From Lachnospiraceae bacterium (GTDB lineage: Bacteria > Bacillota > Clostridia > Lachnospirales > Lachnospiraceae), in assembly GCA_017440575.1 (NCBI GenBank), contig JAFSGY010000044.1, forward strand, positions 1 through 44,316: a DNA stretch of 44,316 nucleotides. The letters are read 5' to 3'. Below, piece after piece: positions 1-7,720 of this stretch (position 1 is the first letter of the stretch; every line of letters starts with the position of its first letter). A model generated the notes under the pieces. That model was not told the DNA's origin. It was given only the letters and a program-made list of their open reading frames with translations, and made no database searches. Made by a program: the position numbers and the translations under genes.

Positions 1-62
1 CATGGGTGTAAGTACAGTAATGTATTAAGCTGAATGTCACTAATAGGTCGAGGGCTTATCCT
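1..62 (+). rRNA. 23S ribosomal RNA, 3' end (partial)
   Basis: The first 62 bases match the conserved end of bacterial 23S rRNA: the segment reading ACTAATAGGTCGAGGGCTTA at 39-58 is the typical Firmicute helix just before the mature 3' end. The gene enters from the left edge, so only its last bases are visible. The exact 3' end is estimated. It is followed after about 100 bases by a tRNA on the same strand and no 5S gene is seen. Confidence 0.9.
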
Positions 63-161
63 GGAAGGTAAAGGAAGAATTGTAAAGTTCGGAAGATTTG
101 AAAGATTTGTGTGTTCGGTTTTGAAGGAATACAATGTATTTTTTCTTAATATATAGTAAAT

Positions 162-235
162 GGCGAGATAGCTCAGTTGGCTAGAGCACATGGTTCATAC
201 CCATGGTGTCGGGGGTTCGAATCCCTCTCTCGCTA
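162..235 (+). tRNA. tRNA-Met (CAT anticodon), elongator type
   Basis: A full cloverleaf can be drawn. Acceptor 162-168 pairs with 228-234 (last pair G-U), followed by U8-A9 and a D stem GCTC. The anticodon stem CATGG/CCATG encloses loop TTCATAC with anticodon CAT, and the T loop contains GTTCGAAT. The anticodon stem lacks the three G-C pairs of initiator tRNA and the acceptor lacks the C1-A72 mismatch. It therefore looks like elongator tRNA-Met; a tRNA-Ile with a modified C34 is a less likely alternative. CCA is not encoded. It is probably transcribed with the upstream rRNA. Confidence 0.95.
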
Positions 236-248
236 CTTTTAATTTATC

Positions 249-289
249 AGCGGAAGCTTTGTAAAGTCAAGGTTTCCGCTTCTTTTATT
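249..289 (+). terminator. Rho-independent terminator after tRNA-Met
   Basis: Stem AGCGGAA (249-255) pairs with TTCCGCT (274-280), with a partly paired interior, and is followed by TCTTTTATT. It ends the rRNA-tRNA transcript. Confidence 0.85.
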
Positions 290-346
290 GATTTATGAAA
301 GGAATTGTGGTAAGTTAATTGCATTGGTGTTAGAAAGGCATAAGAG

Positions 347-1435
347 ATGGAAAAAACAAAAAATAGAGAGTTGTTGCCAGATGTTTTGAGAGGCTTTGCC
401 ATTTTTTTGGTAGTGTTTGGGCATTGCATACAGGAAGGTAACGGAATTGAGTTTAGAACGAATACGATGTATTTTAGCGACAAAGTATATCAGTTTATAT
501 ATAGCTTTCATATGCCGCTGTTTATGATGATTAGTGGTTATTTTGCATGGGATAGCATGGAAAGAGTAAATGGGACTGGTGAAAAATGGAAGCTATTGGG
601 GAAAAGGTGTGCAGTCTTAGTAATGCCGATTTTGGGATGGACATGTTTTGAACATATATGCATATGGCTAGAGCAAGGAAGAGCGTATGTAGCTTTTTGG
701 TCAATACCATTATTTATAAAATACTTTTCGCTTCGTTTGCTGAGTAATGTATGGTTTTTGTGGGCTGTATTTTGGTGTTTTTTGATTGTTTTCTTTATGC
801 ATTTTTATTTTAAGGATTCCAGAATATTATATATGATAGGATTTCTACTGCTATTTGTGATTCCGGATGGTCTGGGACTTGGTGCATATAAGTATATGAT
901 GCCATATTTTATTGCAGCATTCTATTATAGAGGCTGGCAAAAGCAAGAACGGGACAGTGTGAGAAAATATTTAAAATACCCCCAATGGTTAAATAATAGT
1001 AGTGACTGGACATGGATTGGTTTGTTTGGTATTCTGTTTATTGGTTTATTTCTGCTATTTAATGAGAATTCATTTATTTATTTGTCGGGATATAAGCTGA
1101 TTGGAAAGAATGTAGTTAGACAGCTCGGGATTGATTTTTACCGTACAATAATTGGTTTTGTTGGTGCTGTTTTTTTTATTTTGTTATTTCGAAAGCTATT
1201 AAGAAGCGTTCCGAATTACCGATTTCCAATCTTTTCTGCATTAGGAAAGAATAGTCTTGGCATTTATATGATTTCTGGTTACCTTACTATACAACTGGAC
1301 AACGTGGTGCAAGGAAGTTTTAAACCAAATTATTTATTGAATTCAGTTCAGGCAGTTGTAATTATTGGCGTTTCTTTTGTTCTGACACTGATATTAAAAA
1401 AGATACCGTTGTTGAGATGGGTGGTTGGACGATAA
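347..1435 (+). CDS. Membrane acyltransferase, acyltransferase 3 family
   Basis: This 362-residue, strongly hydrophobic protein begins with the family hallmark LPDVLRGFAIFLVVFGHCI at about residues 10-28, which carries the conserved Arg and catalytic-type His, and then has the FHMPLFMMISGYF segment near residue 55. About ten membrane segments can be counted. Members of this family (OafA and fucose 4-O-acetylase-like) transfer acetyl or other acyl groups to exported sugars or wall polymers at the cytoplasmic membrane. The acceptor cannot be told from sequence. The gene stands alone between the tRNA terminator and a DNA repair gene. It has a modest AAAGG ribosome site about 9 bases before ATG, and its base composition is slightly more AT-rich than its neighbours. 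Confidence 0.85.
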   Translation: MEKTKNRELLPDVLRGFAIFLVVFGHCIQEGNGIEFRTNTMYFSDKVYQFIYSFHMPLFMMISGYFAWDSMERVNGTGEKWKLLGKRCAVLVMPILGWTCFEHICIWLEQGRAYVAFWSIPLFIKYFSLRLLSNVWFLWAVFWCFLIVFFMHFYFKDSRILYMIGFLLLFVIPDGLGLGAYKYMMPYFIAAFYYRGWQKQERDSVRKYLKYPQWLNNSSDWTWIGLFGILFIGLFLLFNENSFIYLSGYKLIGKNVVRQLGIDFYRTIIGFVGAVFFILLFRKLLRSVPNYRFPIFSALGKNSLGIYMISGYLTIQLDNVVQGSFKPNYLLNSVQAVVIIGVSFVLTLILKKIPLLRWVVGR

Positions 1436-1492
1436 GAATTGGTAATAAGGTGTAAAAATACAAAAAGTGCCTGACAGAATGGAAGACGTGAT

Positions 1493-1999
1493 ATGACAAA
1501 ATATGAACAGGCTCATCAGGAGCATATTTTTGAACCAATTTATAATTCTGATTCAAAAATCTTGATTCTTGGAACTTTTCCATCAGTGAAGTCTAGAGAG
1601 AATCAGTTTTACTATGGACATCCTCAGAACCGTTTTTGGAAAGTTCTTGCGGCATTGTATGATAGGGAACCTCTGATAACGATAGAAGAGAAAAAAATAT
1701 TTTTGCTTCAAAACAGAATTGCGATATGGGATGTTATTGCAAGCTGCGATATTACAGGCTCTAGTGATAGTAGTATAAAAAATGTGGTTCCTACTGATTT
1801 AAATGTGATTTTGGAGAATGCCAACATAGAGAAGATATATGCCAATGGTACGACAGCTGCGAAAATGTTTCACAAATATCAGGAGCAGGTGGTAAAGAGG
1901 GAGATTGTATGTCTGCCATCAACAAGTCCTGCAAATGCAGCATATTCATTAGAACGATTAGTAGAATGTTGGAAGGTTTGCAAAGAGGATGATGAGTAG
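1493..1999 (+). CDS. DNA-deoxyinosine glycosylase (uracil-DNA glycosylase superfamily, family 6)
   Basis: The 168-residue protein carries ILILGTFPSVKSRENQFYYG at about residues 24-43, then GHPQNRFWKVL, and a C-terminal LPSTSPANA near residue 145. These are the active-site and DNA-intercalation motifs of the HDG-type (family 6) branch of the uracil-DNA glycosylase fold. The family removes hypoxanthine (deaminated adenine) from DNA as the first step of base excision repair. Length fits the family. The gene is close behind the acyltransferase but has no functional link to it. The start ATG has only a weak GGAAGACGTGAT ribosome site. Assignment to the superfamily is firm; the substrate is inferred from family membership. 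Confidence 0.88.
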   Translation: MTKYEQAHQEHIFEPIYNSDSKILILGTFPSVKSRENQFYYGHPQNRFWKVLAALYDREPLITIEEKKIFLLQNRIAIWDVIASCDITGSSDSSIKNVVPTDLNVILENANIEKIYANGTTAAKMFHKYQEQVVKREIVCLPSTSPANAAYSLERLVECWKVCKEDDE

Positions 2000-2088
2000 A
2001 GTCGGAGTTAAGAAGGATTAGAATATAAAGAAGGTTAAGTATACAGATATAGTATAGTAACAATATAAATTGAGTGAGGTATGAAAAA

Positions 2089-2643
2089 ATGTTTGAAAGA
2101 GAAAGAGCAGATGCTGTAAGAGTAGTAGAGGAATTTTTAGAACAGGCTGAATTAAAAAAAGGTGATTTGGTGGTAATCGGTTGTTCTACAAGTGAGATTG
2201 CGGCTCATGGAATCGGTTCGTATTCCAGTGCTGAACTTGGTGAAGCAGTGTTTTTGGCGATGTATGAGGTTTTTCAAAAGGAAGGTATTGAGGTGGCAAC
2301 ACAATGTTGTGAGCATCTGAATAGAGCGTTGATTTTGGAAAGTGATGTTGCGGAAAAGTTTGGATATGAAGAGGTTAATGTAGTGCCACAGCCAAAGGCA
2401 GGAGGTTCTTTTTCAACGGCCGCATGGAAGCACATGAAGCATCCGGTGGCAGTAGAGCAGATTCGTGCAAAGGGCGGGATTGACATAGGTGATACCTTGA
2501 TTGGTATGCATTTGAAGGCAGTAGCAGTTCCGGTTAGAATTGAACATCCGGTGATTGGAAGTGCACATATAGTATGTGCCAGAACAAGAGCAAAATATAT
2601 TGGTGGAGAAAGAGCACATTATTTAGAAAATACTCTTTCCTAA
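2089..2643 (+). CDS. ywlG: TIGR01440 / UPF0340 family protein (YwlG-like)
   Basis: The 184-residue protein shows the family signature GDLVVIGCSTSEIAAHGIG near the N-terminus and CCEHLNRALILE, VVPQPKAGGSFSTAAW further on. The family is widespread in Firmicutes and its function is not established. I place the start at ATG 2089: GAGGT at 2076-2080 gives a spacing of 8, whereas a GTG at 2074 would place the initiation codon inside that ribosome site. No membrane segment or known catalytic motif is evident. The next 130 bases contain two hairpins and a promoter for the following gene. Confidence 0.88.
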   Translation: MFERERADAVRVVEEFLEQAELKKGDLVVIGCSTSEIAAHGIGSYSSAELGEAVFLAMYEVFQKEGIEVATQCCEHLNRALILESDVAEKFGYEEVNVVPQPKAGGSFSTAAWKHMKHPVAVEQIRAKGGIDIGDTLIGMHLKAVAVPVRIEHPVIGSAHIVCARTRAKYIGGERAHYLENTLS

Positions 2644-2660
2644 AGTTGTGTTGATATGAT

Positions 2661-2724
2661 ATACTAGACGCAGAGCGCCTAGTATCGCTGGTAGTCGCCA
2701 AATGAACATAAATGTTCACTTGGC
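2661..2724 (+). repeat. Two adjacent imperfect inverted repeats
   Basis: First: 2661-2671 pairs with 2675-2685 (11 positions, loop AGA), with one A-C mismatch at 2668/2678. Second: 2697-2709 pairs with 2712-2724 (13 positions), with one A-C mismatch at 2702/2719; its core TGAACAT-AA-ATGTTCA is a perfect palindrome. Neither is followed by a T-run, so they are not classic terminators. The second overlaps the -35 region of the promoter for the deacetylase gene, so it could be an operator. Confidence 0.75.
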
Positions 2725-2744
2725 TCGTTGCTTTGTGGTATAAT
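2715..2744 (+). promoter_or_regulatory. Predicted sigma-A promoter of the polysaccharide deacetylase gene
   Basis: The -10 is a perfect TATAAT (2739-2744) preceded by TGG, which is an extended -10. A -35-like TTCACT lies at 2715-2720, 18 bases upstream, inside the right arm of the second inverted repeat. Confidence 0.6.
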
Positions 2745-2774
2745 CAATCAGAGTAACATAATAAAAGGGAAGGT

Positions 2775-3746
2775 GTGATAGAGAAGCAGATGGCTCAGGA
2801 AGACAAGCAACAGAAACGTTCCAGAGTATGGAAGAGATATGCCGTCATATTGCTTTTACTTTTGGTTCTAATACCTTCAAGTTTTAGTGTTATATTAATG
2901 TTTCAGATGGCAGGGCTTCGTAGCGCGGTAAAGGAATTGCAGAGTGAAGTCCGTATGTGGAAAAGTGGCAGCAATCAGGAAGCTTTTGTAGAAACGGTGC
3001 GGATAGGGGAAGATGTAGAGATATTTGAGGATGAAGCTACAGCAGATATTATCGCATTGGAGAATAAGCTTATATGGGATGACATAGAACAGAATGCACA
3101 GGATTGGAATTCTGATTCAGGAATACGAAGGGTATATCTGACTTTCGATGATGGCCCTAGCTCAAATACAGATAAGATATTGGACATTCTGAATGAATAT
3201 GGAGTAAAAGCAACCTTTTTTGTGTGTGGGAATGAACGGTATATGGAAGAATACCAGCGCATAGCGGATGAGGGGCATACTCTTGGTATGCATTCGTATA
3301 GTCATAAATTTCGGGAGATTTATCAATCAACAGAAGCATTTTTGGACGATATGAATCGGCTTCATGACTATTTGTATGAGGTAACAGGTGTGGATAGTAA
3401 AATTGTTCGATTTCCCGGAGGTAGCAGTAATACGATATGTGAAAAAGATGTGATGCAGGATTTAATAGCTTATTTGTCGCAGGAGGGAATGCCTTATTTT
3501 GACTGGAATGTTTCTAGTGGTGATGCGGCGAGTAGCTATATTAGTGCTGAACGAATTGCGAAAAATGTTTTGGATAATGTTTGGAAGTATGATTCAGTGA
3601 TTATTTTAATGCATGATGCATCGAATAAAGACACTACAGTAGAAGCTCTTCCGATGATTATAGAGAAGATATTGGAGTCAGAGGATACTGTTTTGCTACC
3701 AATAACGGAGGATACATCTCCGATACAGCACGTACAGGCTAATTAG
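2775..3746 (+). CDS. Membrane-anchored polysaccharide deacetylase (NodB domain)
   Basis: The 323-residue protein has a short basic N-terminus, one membrane segment (about residues 22-44), a spacer, and a C-terminal NodB domain. The five family motifs are visible: YLTFDDGPS (metal and base Asp), HSYSH (metal His), RFPGGSS, DWNVSSGDA and ILMHD. The order and residues match peptidoglycan N-acetylglucosamine or N-acetylmuramate deacetylases of Firmicutes, which act on the outer face of the membrane; the exact substrate is not decided by the sequence. Start is GTG 2775, close behind AAAGGGAAGG; ATG 2790 in the same frame is an alternative. It has its own promoter and is followed 40 bases later by a bactofilin. 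Confidence 0.88.
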   Translation: MIEKQMAQEDKQQKRSRVWKRYAVILLLLLVLIPSSFSVILMFQMAGLRSAVKELQSEVRMWKSGSNQEAFVETVRIGEDVEIFEDEATADIIALENKLIWDDIEQNAQDWNSDSGIRRVYLTFDDGPSSNTDKILDILNEYGVKATFFVCGNERYMEEYQRIADEGHTLGMHSYSHKFREIYQSTEAFLDDMNRLHDYLYEVTGVDSKIVRFPGGSSNTICEKDVMQDLIAYLSQEGMPYFDWNVSSGDAASSYISAERIAKNVLDNVWKYDSVIILMHDASNKDTTVEALPMIIEKILESEDTVLLPITEDTSPIQHVQAN

Positions 3747-3786
3747 ATGTACAAAAATAAGGTGGAAAATTGGAGGAGAGTTAACA

Positions 3787-4659
3787 ATGGGATTTTTTCA
3801 GGATTTAAAGCAGGATTTGTCACAGACAGTAACTGATAACATGCCAGAAGATATGGAGTTAGAAGGAGATGAGTTTGCGCTTTCGACAGATGCAGCGCCA
3901 ATATCTTCAGAAGATTTATTTGGACAGTCAGATAGTGAAGAGTTCAAGGACTTAGAAGCAATGCTGGAAGAGGAGGTTGCAGCATTGGGTATGGCATGTG
4001 AAACAGCAGAGATTAAGATAGAGGAGTCTGTAAGTGTAGATTCAGTAATGGATGCACAGGCAAGTGAAGAAGTAGAAGAACTTTTGAATGAGGTAGAACA
4101 GAATATGGCAGAACCAGCATATATTGAAAAGGCAGAACCAAGTTATAACAATACAAGTGAAGAGAACTTTATTCAGCCATCTGTTGAGATTTCGACAGAT
4201 ACAGCTGTGATTACAGCGGGAATGACAATTACTGGTGATATTAGCAGTAGTGGCAATATGGATTTGATTGGAAATATTAATGGAAATATTGAGATTCTTG
4301 GAAAGTTAAATGTAACAGGAAGCATTAACGGTAATTCATCAGCAGCAGAAATTTATGCAGAATCTGCACAGATAAATGGTGAAGTAAAGAGTAAGGGCAG
4401 TGTTAAGATTGGACAGAGTTCCGTAGTAATCGGTAATATCTTTGCAACAAGTGCAGTAATTGCAGGTGCTGTAAAAGGGGATATTGATGTACATGGACCA
4501 GTTGTATTAGATACTTCTGCAATTGTTATGGGTAATATCAAGTCTAAGTCTGTACAGATTAATAATGGTGCCGTTATTGAAGGTATGTGCTCACAGTGTT
4601 ATGCAGAGGTTAGTCCAACTTCCTTCTTTAGCGATGTTAAGAATAAGAAGAATAAATAA
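3787..4659 (+). CDS. Bactofilin (polymer-forming cytoskeletal protein)
   Basis: The 290-residue protein has an acidic N-terminal region (about 1-145, many Glu/Asp, low complexity) and a C-terminal beta-helical bactofilin domain. The domain contains regular short repeats such as TAGMTITGDISSSGNMDLIG and NINGNIEILGKLNVTGSING, ending with a short Lys/Asn tail. Bactofilins polymerise without nucleotide and often place cell wall enzymes. The long acidic head is more than the usual short tail of the family. It sits between a wall deacetylase gene and pyrH, a context that hints at cell envelope work, but no partner is proven. The ribosome site is GGAGAG 9 bases before ATG. Confidence 0.88.
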   Translation: MGFFQDLKQDLSQTVTDNMPEDMELEGDEFALSTDAAPISSEDLFGQSDSEEFKDLEAMLEEEVAALGMACETAEIKIEESVSVDSVMDAQASEEVEELLNEVEQNMAEPAYIEKAEPSYNNTSEENFIQPSVEISTDTAVITAGMTITGDISSSGNMDLIGNINGNIEILGKLNVTGSINGNSSAAEIYAESAQINGEVKSKGSVKIGQSSVVIGNIFATSAVIAGAVKGDIDVHGPVVLDTSAIVMGNIKSKSVQINNGAVIEGMCSQCYAEVSPTSFFSDVKNKKNK

Positions 4660-4694
4660 GTATTTAGAACAAGACAGGAAAGGTGTGTCATAAG

Positions 4695-5393
4695 ATGCAA
4701 AGAATTTTATTAAAATTAAGCGGAGAAGCACTTGCTGGCGAGAAAAAGACTGGGTTTGATGAGGAAACTGTAACACAGGTTGCGAAGCAGGTGAAGACGA
4801 TTGTGGACGGTGGAACACAGGTTAGTATTCTGATCGGTGGAGGTAACTTCTGGAGAGGAAGGACGAGTGAGACCATTGACAGAACAAAGGCTGATCAGAT
4901 TGGTATGCTGGCAACAGTTATGAACTGCATCTATGTTTCAGAAATTTTTCGTTCTGTTGGTATGAAAACAGAGATTTATACTCCTTTCCAGTGTGCGTCT
5001 TTTACGGAACTGTTTTCTAAGGATAAAGCAGTAAGTGCATTAGAAAGTGGAAAAGTTGTATTTTTTGCAGGAGGAATCGGCCATCCATATTTTTCAACAG
5101 ATATGGGAACCGTGTTAAGGGCAATTGAGATTGAAGCTGACATGATTTTGTCTGCAAAAGCAATTGACGGAGTATATGATTCTGATCCAAAGCAGAATCC
5201 AAATGCGAAGAAATATGATACGATTCCTGTACAGGAAGTAGTTGACAAGAAGCTTGGAGTAATGGATTTGGCGGCAGCAGTGCTGTGTATGGAAAACAAG
5301 ATGCCTATGACGCTTTTTGGCTTAAATGAAGAAAACAGTATTATAAATACAGTAATGGGTAAAACAAACGGTACCATTATTACCGTATCATAA
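4695..5393 (+). CDS. pyrH: UMP kinase
   Basis: This 232-residue protein of the amino acid kinase fold phosphorylates UMP to UDP with ATP. It shows the N-terminal LLKLSGEALAG, the glycine-rich ILIGGGNFWRGR, and the C-terminal ENSIINTVMG. Length is usual for PyrH. The start is taken as ATG 4695 (MQRILLKLSGE), which matches the family; an in-frame GTG at 4683 would start inside the AGGAAAGG ribosome site. In many bacteria rpsB and tsf precede pyrH; here a bactofilin does. frr follows after 31 bases, the usual partner. Confidence 0.97.
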   Translation: MQRILLKLSGEALAGEKKTGFDEETVTQVAKQVKTIVDGGTQVSILIGGGNFWRGRTSETIDRTKADQIGMLATVMNCIYVSEIFRSVGMKTEIYTPFQCASFTELFSKDKAVSALESGKVVFFAGGIGHPYFSTDMGTVLRAIEIEADMILSAKAIDGVYDSDPKQNPNAKKYDTIPVQEVVDKKLGVMDLAAAVLCMENKMPMTLFGLNEENSIINTVMGKTNGTIITVS

Positions 5394-5424
5394 ACATAAT
5401 AGATAAACAGGAGGATATAAAATA

Positions 5425-5976
5425 ATGGATGCAAGAGTAAAACCTTTTGAAGAGAAAATGCAGAAGGCATATGACTTTCTTTTAGGAGATTATCAGACAA
5501 TTCGTGCAGGACGTGCAAATCCTCACGTTCTTGACAAATTGAAAGTAGATTATTATGGAACACCAACACCAATTCAGCAGGTTGGTAATATTACTGTTCC
5601 AGAAGCAAGAATGATTCAGATTGCGCCTTGGGAAAAGAGTTTAATTCGTGATATTGAGAAAGCTATTTTGGCTTCTGATATTGGTATTACACCAAGTAAT
5701 GATGGTTCTGTTATTCGTTTGGTATTTCCGGAATTAACAGAGGAACGTAGAAAAGACCTCGTTAAAGATGTAAAGAAGAAGGGCGAAGAAGCAAAGGTTG
5801 CAGTTCGTAATATCAGAAGAGATGCAAATGATTCTTTCAAGAAGCTTGCTAAGACAGAAGTTTCTGAGGATGAAATCAAGGATTTAGAAGATTCTGTACA
5901 GAAGCTTACAGATAAGTTTATCAAGGATATTGATAAGGCAATCGAAGAGAAGTCTAAGGAGATTCTTACTGTATAG
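5425..5976 (+). CDS. frr: Ribosome recycling factor
   Basis: The 183-residue protein matches RRF along its whole length: YQTIRAGRANPHVLDKLKVD, YYGTPTPIQQVGNITVPEAR, and LPELTEERRK-like VFPELTEERRKDLVKDVKKK. Together with EF-G it splits post-termination ribosomes. Length is within the usual 183-187. The ribosome site AGGAGG lies 10 bases before ATG. It is followed by a hairpin with a T-run and then uppS, so part of the transcript may end here. Confidence 0.97.
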   Translation: MDARVKPFEEKMQKAYDFLLGDYQTIRAGRANPHVLDKLKVDYYGTPTPIQQVGNITVPEARMIQIAPWEKSLIRDIEKAILASDIGITPSNDGSVIRLVFPELTEERRKDLVKDVKKKGEEAKVAVRNIRRDANDSFKKLAKTEVSEDEIKDLEDSVQKLTDKFIKDIDKAIEEKSKEILTV

Positions 5977-6002
5977 TATCGACTTATAAGAAACGATGAT
6001 AG

Positions 6003-6042
6003 AGAGGGGCAATACATGACGGGTGTAGTGTCCCCTCTTTTC
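6003..6042 (+). terminator. Terminator between frr and uppS
   Basis: AGAGGGG (6003-6009) pairs with CCCCTCT (6032-6038) and is followed by TTTCTT. A small inner stem TACA/TGTA (6013-6016/6024-6027) shortens the loop. It lies inside the gene chain, so it is probably a partial terminator setting the ratio between frr and downstream genes. Confidence 0.7.
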
Positions 6043-6058
6043 TTACGCTATAGCGTAA
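6043..6058. repeat. Perfect 16-bp palindrome in the uppS leader
   Basis: TTACGCTATAGCGTAA is fully self-complementary and lies between the frr terminator tail and the AAAAGGAG ribosome site of uppS. It could be a protein-binding site or a small RNA stem; nothing in the sequence decides which. Confidence 0.6.
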
Positions 6059-6079
6059 AAGCGAAAAGGAGATTTAAGT

Positions 6080-6787
6080 ATGAAAGTACCTGCACATATA
6101 GCAATTATTTTAGATGGCAATGGAAGATGGGCTAAGGCAAAAGGGTTGCCAAGAAAGGCAGGCCATGTTCAAGGGGCAAAAAATGTTGAGATAATTTGTG
6201 AAGAGGCTTACAAGCTTGGAGTTCAATATCTTACTGTCTATGCCTTTTCAACAGAGAACTGGAACAGACCACAGGACGAAGTGGATGCGCTTATGCAGCT
6301 TCTTAGAAATTATATGAAGACATGTCTGAAAACAGCAGCAAAAAATAATATGTGTGTGCGTGTAATTGGAGATAAGTCAAGGCTTGCAGATGATATCAAA
6401 ACCAGTATTGCAGAGCTTGAAGAGGCTTCTAAGAATAACACGGGACTTCATTTTCAGATAGCGCTTAACTATGGAAGCAGGGATGAAATCCGTAGAGCTG
6501 TTAAGAATGTAGCGAACAAGGTAGCAAAGGGCGAATTGTTATTAGAGGAAATAACAGAAGAAATCATTGCAAATGAGCTTGATACTGCAGGTATTCCTGA
6601 TCCTGACCTAATGATTCGTACATCGGGAGAGCAGAGAATTTCGAACTATCTGTTATGGCAGTTAGCGTATGCAGAATTCTACTTTACGCCTGTTCCATGG
6701 CCTGATTTTAGCAAAGAGGAATTGATGAAGGCGATTGAAGTATATCAGAGTAGAGACAGAAGATACGGACTTGTGAAGGAGGAGTAA
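6080..6787 (+). CDS. uppS: Isoprenyl (undecaprenyl) diphosphate synthase, cis type
   Basis: The 235-residue protein has the cis-prenyltransferase signature HIAIILDGNGRWAKAKG near the N-terminus, with the catalytic Asp at residue 12, then TVYAFSTENWNRP, and RTSGEQRISNYLLWQLAYAE near residue 192. It condenses farnesyl diphosphate with isopentenyl diphosphate to make the C55 carrier lipid for wall synthesis. The next gene, cdsA, starts 2 bases after its stop, so the two are translated together. The AAAAGGAG ribosome site has good spacing. Confidence 0.97.
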   Translation: MKVPAHIAIILDGNGRWAKAKGLPRKAGHVQGAKNVEIICEEAYKLGVQYLTVYAFSTENWNRPQDEVDALMQLLRNYMKTCLKTAAKNNMCVRVIGDKSRLADDIKTSIAELEEASKNNTGLHFQIALNYGSRDEIRRAVKNVANKVAKGELLLEEITEEIIANELDTAGIPDPDLMIRTSGEQRISNYLLWQLAYAEFYFTPVPWPDFSKEELMKAIEVYQSRDRRYGLVKEE

Positions 6788-6788
6788 G

Positions 6789-7616
6789 ATGGCTTCCAAG
6801 ATTAGTAAAGAGAGAACAATCAGTAGTGTGATTTTAGTTATCATAGCTTTGGCAACGATATTACCGGGAGGACCAATACTTGCTGTGACATTATATTTGA
6901 TTTCCAATGTGGCTTTTTTAGAATTGACCAAGGCATGTGGAATAAATACAGGCAAGAAAATGAATGCATTAGAAATTACAGGACTTCTTGCTATAGCAGC
7001 ATATTATTTATTGATTTTCTTTGCACAGACACATACTTATTTTATGATTACAGTCATTTTATTACTGATGGCATTGATGTTTGTCTATGTATTCGCATTT
7101 CCTAAGTTTACGGCGAATCAGGTAATGACAACCTATTTTTCATTGATTTATGCTCCTGTTATGTTGTCTTTTATCTTTTTGACCAGACAGCTTGAGTATG
7201 GTGTATATTTGGTATGGATGATTTTTATTAGTTCATGGATTTCTGATACTTGTGCTTATTTGGTAGGTGTATTAATCGGAAAGCATAAGCTGGTTCCACA
7301 ACTTAGTCCGAAGAAGACTATAGAGGGGGCGATAGGAGGAATCCTTGGCTCAGCCCTTGTAGGAGCGCTTTTTGGTTTCTTGTTATTGGACAAGACACTT
7401 GGTGGCAATCAGTATGGTATTATGCTGTTTATCATTGGGGCAATTGGTTCTGTGATTTCACAGGTTGGTGATTTGGCGGCATCTGCAATCAAGCGTAATC
7501 ATGCTATAAAAGATTATGGCAATCTGATTCCGGGACATGGTGGAATAATGGATCGCTTTGATAGTGTTATTTTTACTGCGCCGATGATTTATTTTTTGGT
7601 TATTAGCTTTTTATAA
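6789..7616 (+). CDS. cdsA: Phosphatidate cytidylyltransferase
   Basis: This 275-residue integral membrane protein with about eight membrane segments makes CDP-diacylglycerol from phosphatidate and CTP, the branch point of phospholipid synthesis. The diagnostic features are SPKKTIEGAIGGILGS near residue 174 and the CdsA signature GDLAASAIKRNHAIKDYG continuing to PGHGGIMDRFDS near residues 225-258. Length fits the family. It is coupled tightly to uppS and followed by dxr. Confidence 0.96.
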   Translation: MASKISKERTISSVILVIIALATILPGGPILAVTLYLISNVAFLELTKACGINTGKKMNALEITGLLAIAAYYLLIFFAQTHTYFMITVILLLMALMFVYVFAFPKFTANQVMTTYFSLIYAPVMLSFIFLTRQLEYGVYLVWMIFISSWISDTCAYLVGVLIGKHKLVPQLSPKKTIEGAIGGILGSALVGALFGFLLLDKTLGGNQYGIMLFIIGAIGSVISQVGDLAASAIKRNHAIKDYGNLIPGHGGIMDRFDSVIFTAPMIYFLVISFL

Positions 7617-7672
7617 TTATTAAGAAATCAACATAGGACAAAGCGTTTTTGGATATAAATGTAAGTGGAAGT

Positions 7673-7702
7673 TACTGGAATGGAGTAAACAGTAACAAGT
7701 GG
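7673..7702 (+). repeat. 30-base motif with stem-loop, copy 1 (upstream of dxr)
   Basis: It resembles 18044-18073, upstream of the first PBP gene, at 26 of 30 positions. The two share TACTGGAAT, AGTAAACAGTAA and AGTGG. TTACTG (7672-7677, reading from the preceding T) and CAGTAA (7690-7695) can pair around a 12-base loop. Both copies end a few bases before a ribosome site. Confidence 0.55.
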
Positions 7703-7720
7703 AAAGGTATGGTTAGACAA

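Noticed and set aside
2704-2717. LexA-like site GAAC...GTTC in the second hairpin
   Set aside because: The half-sites are six bases apart, while Firmicute SOS boxes have four; the downstream gene is not an SOS gene.
4976-5572. 198-codon minus-strand frame opposite pyrH and frr
   Set aside because: A shadow of two certain genes; hydrophobic, low-quality text and no ribosome site.
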